Source: NIOZ-UU13 sp964653075 (GTDB taxonomy: Bacteria > Planctomycetota > Phycisphaerae > Sedimentisphaerales > Anaerobacaceae). From it: a DNA stretch of 7,737 nucleotides. Below, in pieces: positions 7,098 through 7,737 of the stretch (its first letter is position 1; the number at the start of each line of letters is the position of its first letter). The translations under genes and the position numbers were made by a program. The notes below the pieces were generated by a model. It was not told the DNA's origin. It made no database searches and saw only the letters and a list, made by a program, of their open reading frames with translations. Location of the stretch: contig CAZZAX010000238.1 of NCBI GenBank assembly GCA_964653075.1, positions 1 to 7,737 of the forward strand. The letters are read 5' to 3'.

Positions 7098-7737
7098 ATG
7101 GGCAAAAGCAATAGGTACAGGAGAGCAAAACAATCTCAGAAATGGATTGTGACGGCAGTGCTGGTCTTCAGTAGCACGTTGTTTACCCGGGCGACCGAGT
7201 TGTCGAAAGTCGAAGCGAACCACGTTGTGCAAGTGATCCTGGTTTCCGCCAAGACGTATAAGAATCCGTTCGTGGAAATAGAGCTCAATGCTGTGGTTAC
7301 GCAGCCGGATAGCAATAAACTGCGGGTCCCGATGTTCTGGGCCGGCGGTAAGCGGTGGTGTTTGCGTTATGCTTCGAGTGTTGCCGGCGTGCACACTTTC
7401 CGTACGGAGTGCTCGGATAACACCAACGCAAAGCTCCACGGTGTGGAAGGAAAGATTGAGGTGATGGCCTACACGGGTGAGAATCCTTTGTACCGTCACG
7501 GTCCCATTCGGGTGGCCGAGGACAAACGTCACTTTGAGCATGCCGACGGTACACCGTTTTTGTGGCTGGGCGATACATGGTGGAAGAATCTGTGTAAACG
7601 CATGACCTGGGAAGGCTTTCAGGAACTGACCTCGGACCGCAAGGCCAAGGGATTCAACGTGGTGCAGATTGTTTGCGGGCCGTATCCTGATGAAAATATG
7701 ATGGAAGCACGTTGGGAGAATGAAGGTGGCAAGCCAT
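7098..7737 (+). CDS. Secreted DUF5060 + DUF4038 glycosidase-like protein (GH140-like), 3' end beyond the window
   Basis: Only the first 213 codons are present; the frame is open to the window edge. A basic N-terminal region (RYRRAKQSQK) precedes a hydrophobic core (WIVTAVLVFSS) and a probable cleavage near FTRA|TE (about residue 32), so the product is exported. About 38-125 is a beta-sandwich of the DUF5060 type. From about 133 a DUF4038 TIM barrel begins, with the family's hallmarks ADGTPFLWLGDTWW (149-162), a SDRKAKGFNVVQIV segment and GPYPDE. Some DUF4038 proteins are GH140 apiosidases acting on the pectin RG-II; many others have no assigned activity. The catalytic acids lie later in the barrel, outside the window, so activity cannot be judged. 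Operon position behind two rhamnosidase-like genes suggests a role in the same glycan. Confidence 0.85.
   Translation, partial: MGKSNRYRRAKQSQKWIVTAVLVFSSTLFTRATELSKVEANHVVQVILVSAKTYKNPFVEIELNAVVTQPDSNKLRVPMFWAGGKRWCLRYASSVAGVHTFRTECSDNTNAKLHGVEGKIEVMAYTGENPLYRHGPIRVAEDKRHFEHADGTPFLWLGDTWWKNLCKRMTWEGFQELTSDRKAKGFNVVQIVCGPYPDENMMEARWENEGGKP

Noticed and set aside
5950..7128. 392-codon open frame on the minus strand opposite the second GH106 gene
   Set aside because: It lies wholly antisense to conserved GH106 domains and the start of gene 3, its translation resembles no family, and the + strand reading has clear motifs, a signal peptide and a ribosome binding site. It is a shadow of codon usage.
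6987..7541. 184-codon minus-strand frame opposite the gene 2/gene 3 junction
   Set aside because: It is antisense to the recognisable DUF5060 domain and the GH106 C-terminus, and has no domain-like features of its own.

Overview
The window is a bacterial carbohydrate-degradation locus. Three large genes lie head to tail on the + strand, and a short AT-rich accessory region precedes them. The best guess is a polysaccharide-degrading member of the PVC group (Kiritimatiellota, Lentisphaerota, Verrucomicrobiota or Planctomycetota). Reasons: the genes have moderate GC (roughly 45-60 % by hand count), tandem paralogous GH106-type enzymes sit beside a DUF5060/DUF4038 enzyme, all carry Sec signal peptides, purine-rich AAAGGA-type ribosome binding sites are present (these are weak or absent in many Bacteroidota), and no SusC/SusD genes are visible. 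This placement is inference; there is no phylogenetic marker here.

Layout. Positions 1-308 hold no convincing gene, but contain two 25-bp imperfect direct repeats (193-217 and 239-263) and an inverted copy of their GTCACC core. This pattern resembles the terminal repeats of an IS21-type element ending in ...TTGACA near 308. Positions 309-574 are very AT-rich (about 28 % GC) and probably non-coding. Positions 575-760 carry a fragment that looks like the N-terminal nucleotide-binding segment of a ketopantoate-reductase-like protein. It is cut off after about 40 recognisable residues, and its stop codon overlaps the start of the next gene (ATGA).

Gene 1 (757-4218) and gene 2 (4222-7074) are secreted GH106-family (alpha-L-rhamnosidase-like) glycoside hydrolases with the same overall architecture. 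Each has a TIM-barrel catalytic part with two conserved glutamates about 130-136 residues apart, a flavodoxin/glutaminase-like subdomain and a C-terminal beta-sandwich. Gene 1 has a net insertion of about 174 residues holding an extra carbohydrate-binding-like beta-sandwich that gene 2 lacks. Gene 3 (7098 to the window end, incomplete) is a secreted DUF5060 + DUF4038 protein of the GH140-like type.

The gaps of 3 and 23 nt between the three genes, each with a ribosome binding site, indicate one operon. The most likely joint task is extracellular or periplasmic removal of alpha-L-rhamnosyl and neighbouring side chains from a branched, rhamnose-containing glycan such as a pectin (RG-I/RG-II) side chain or an algal rhamnan/ulvan. 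The exact substrate cannot be read from this sequence.
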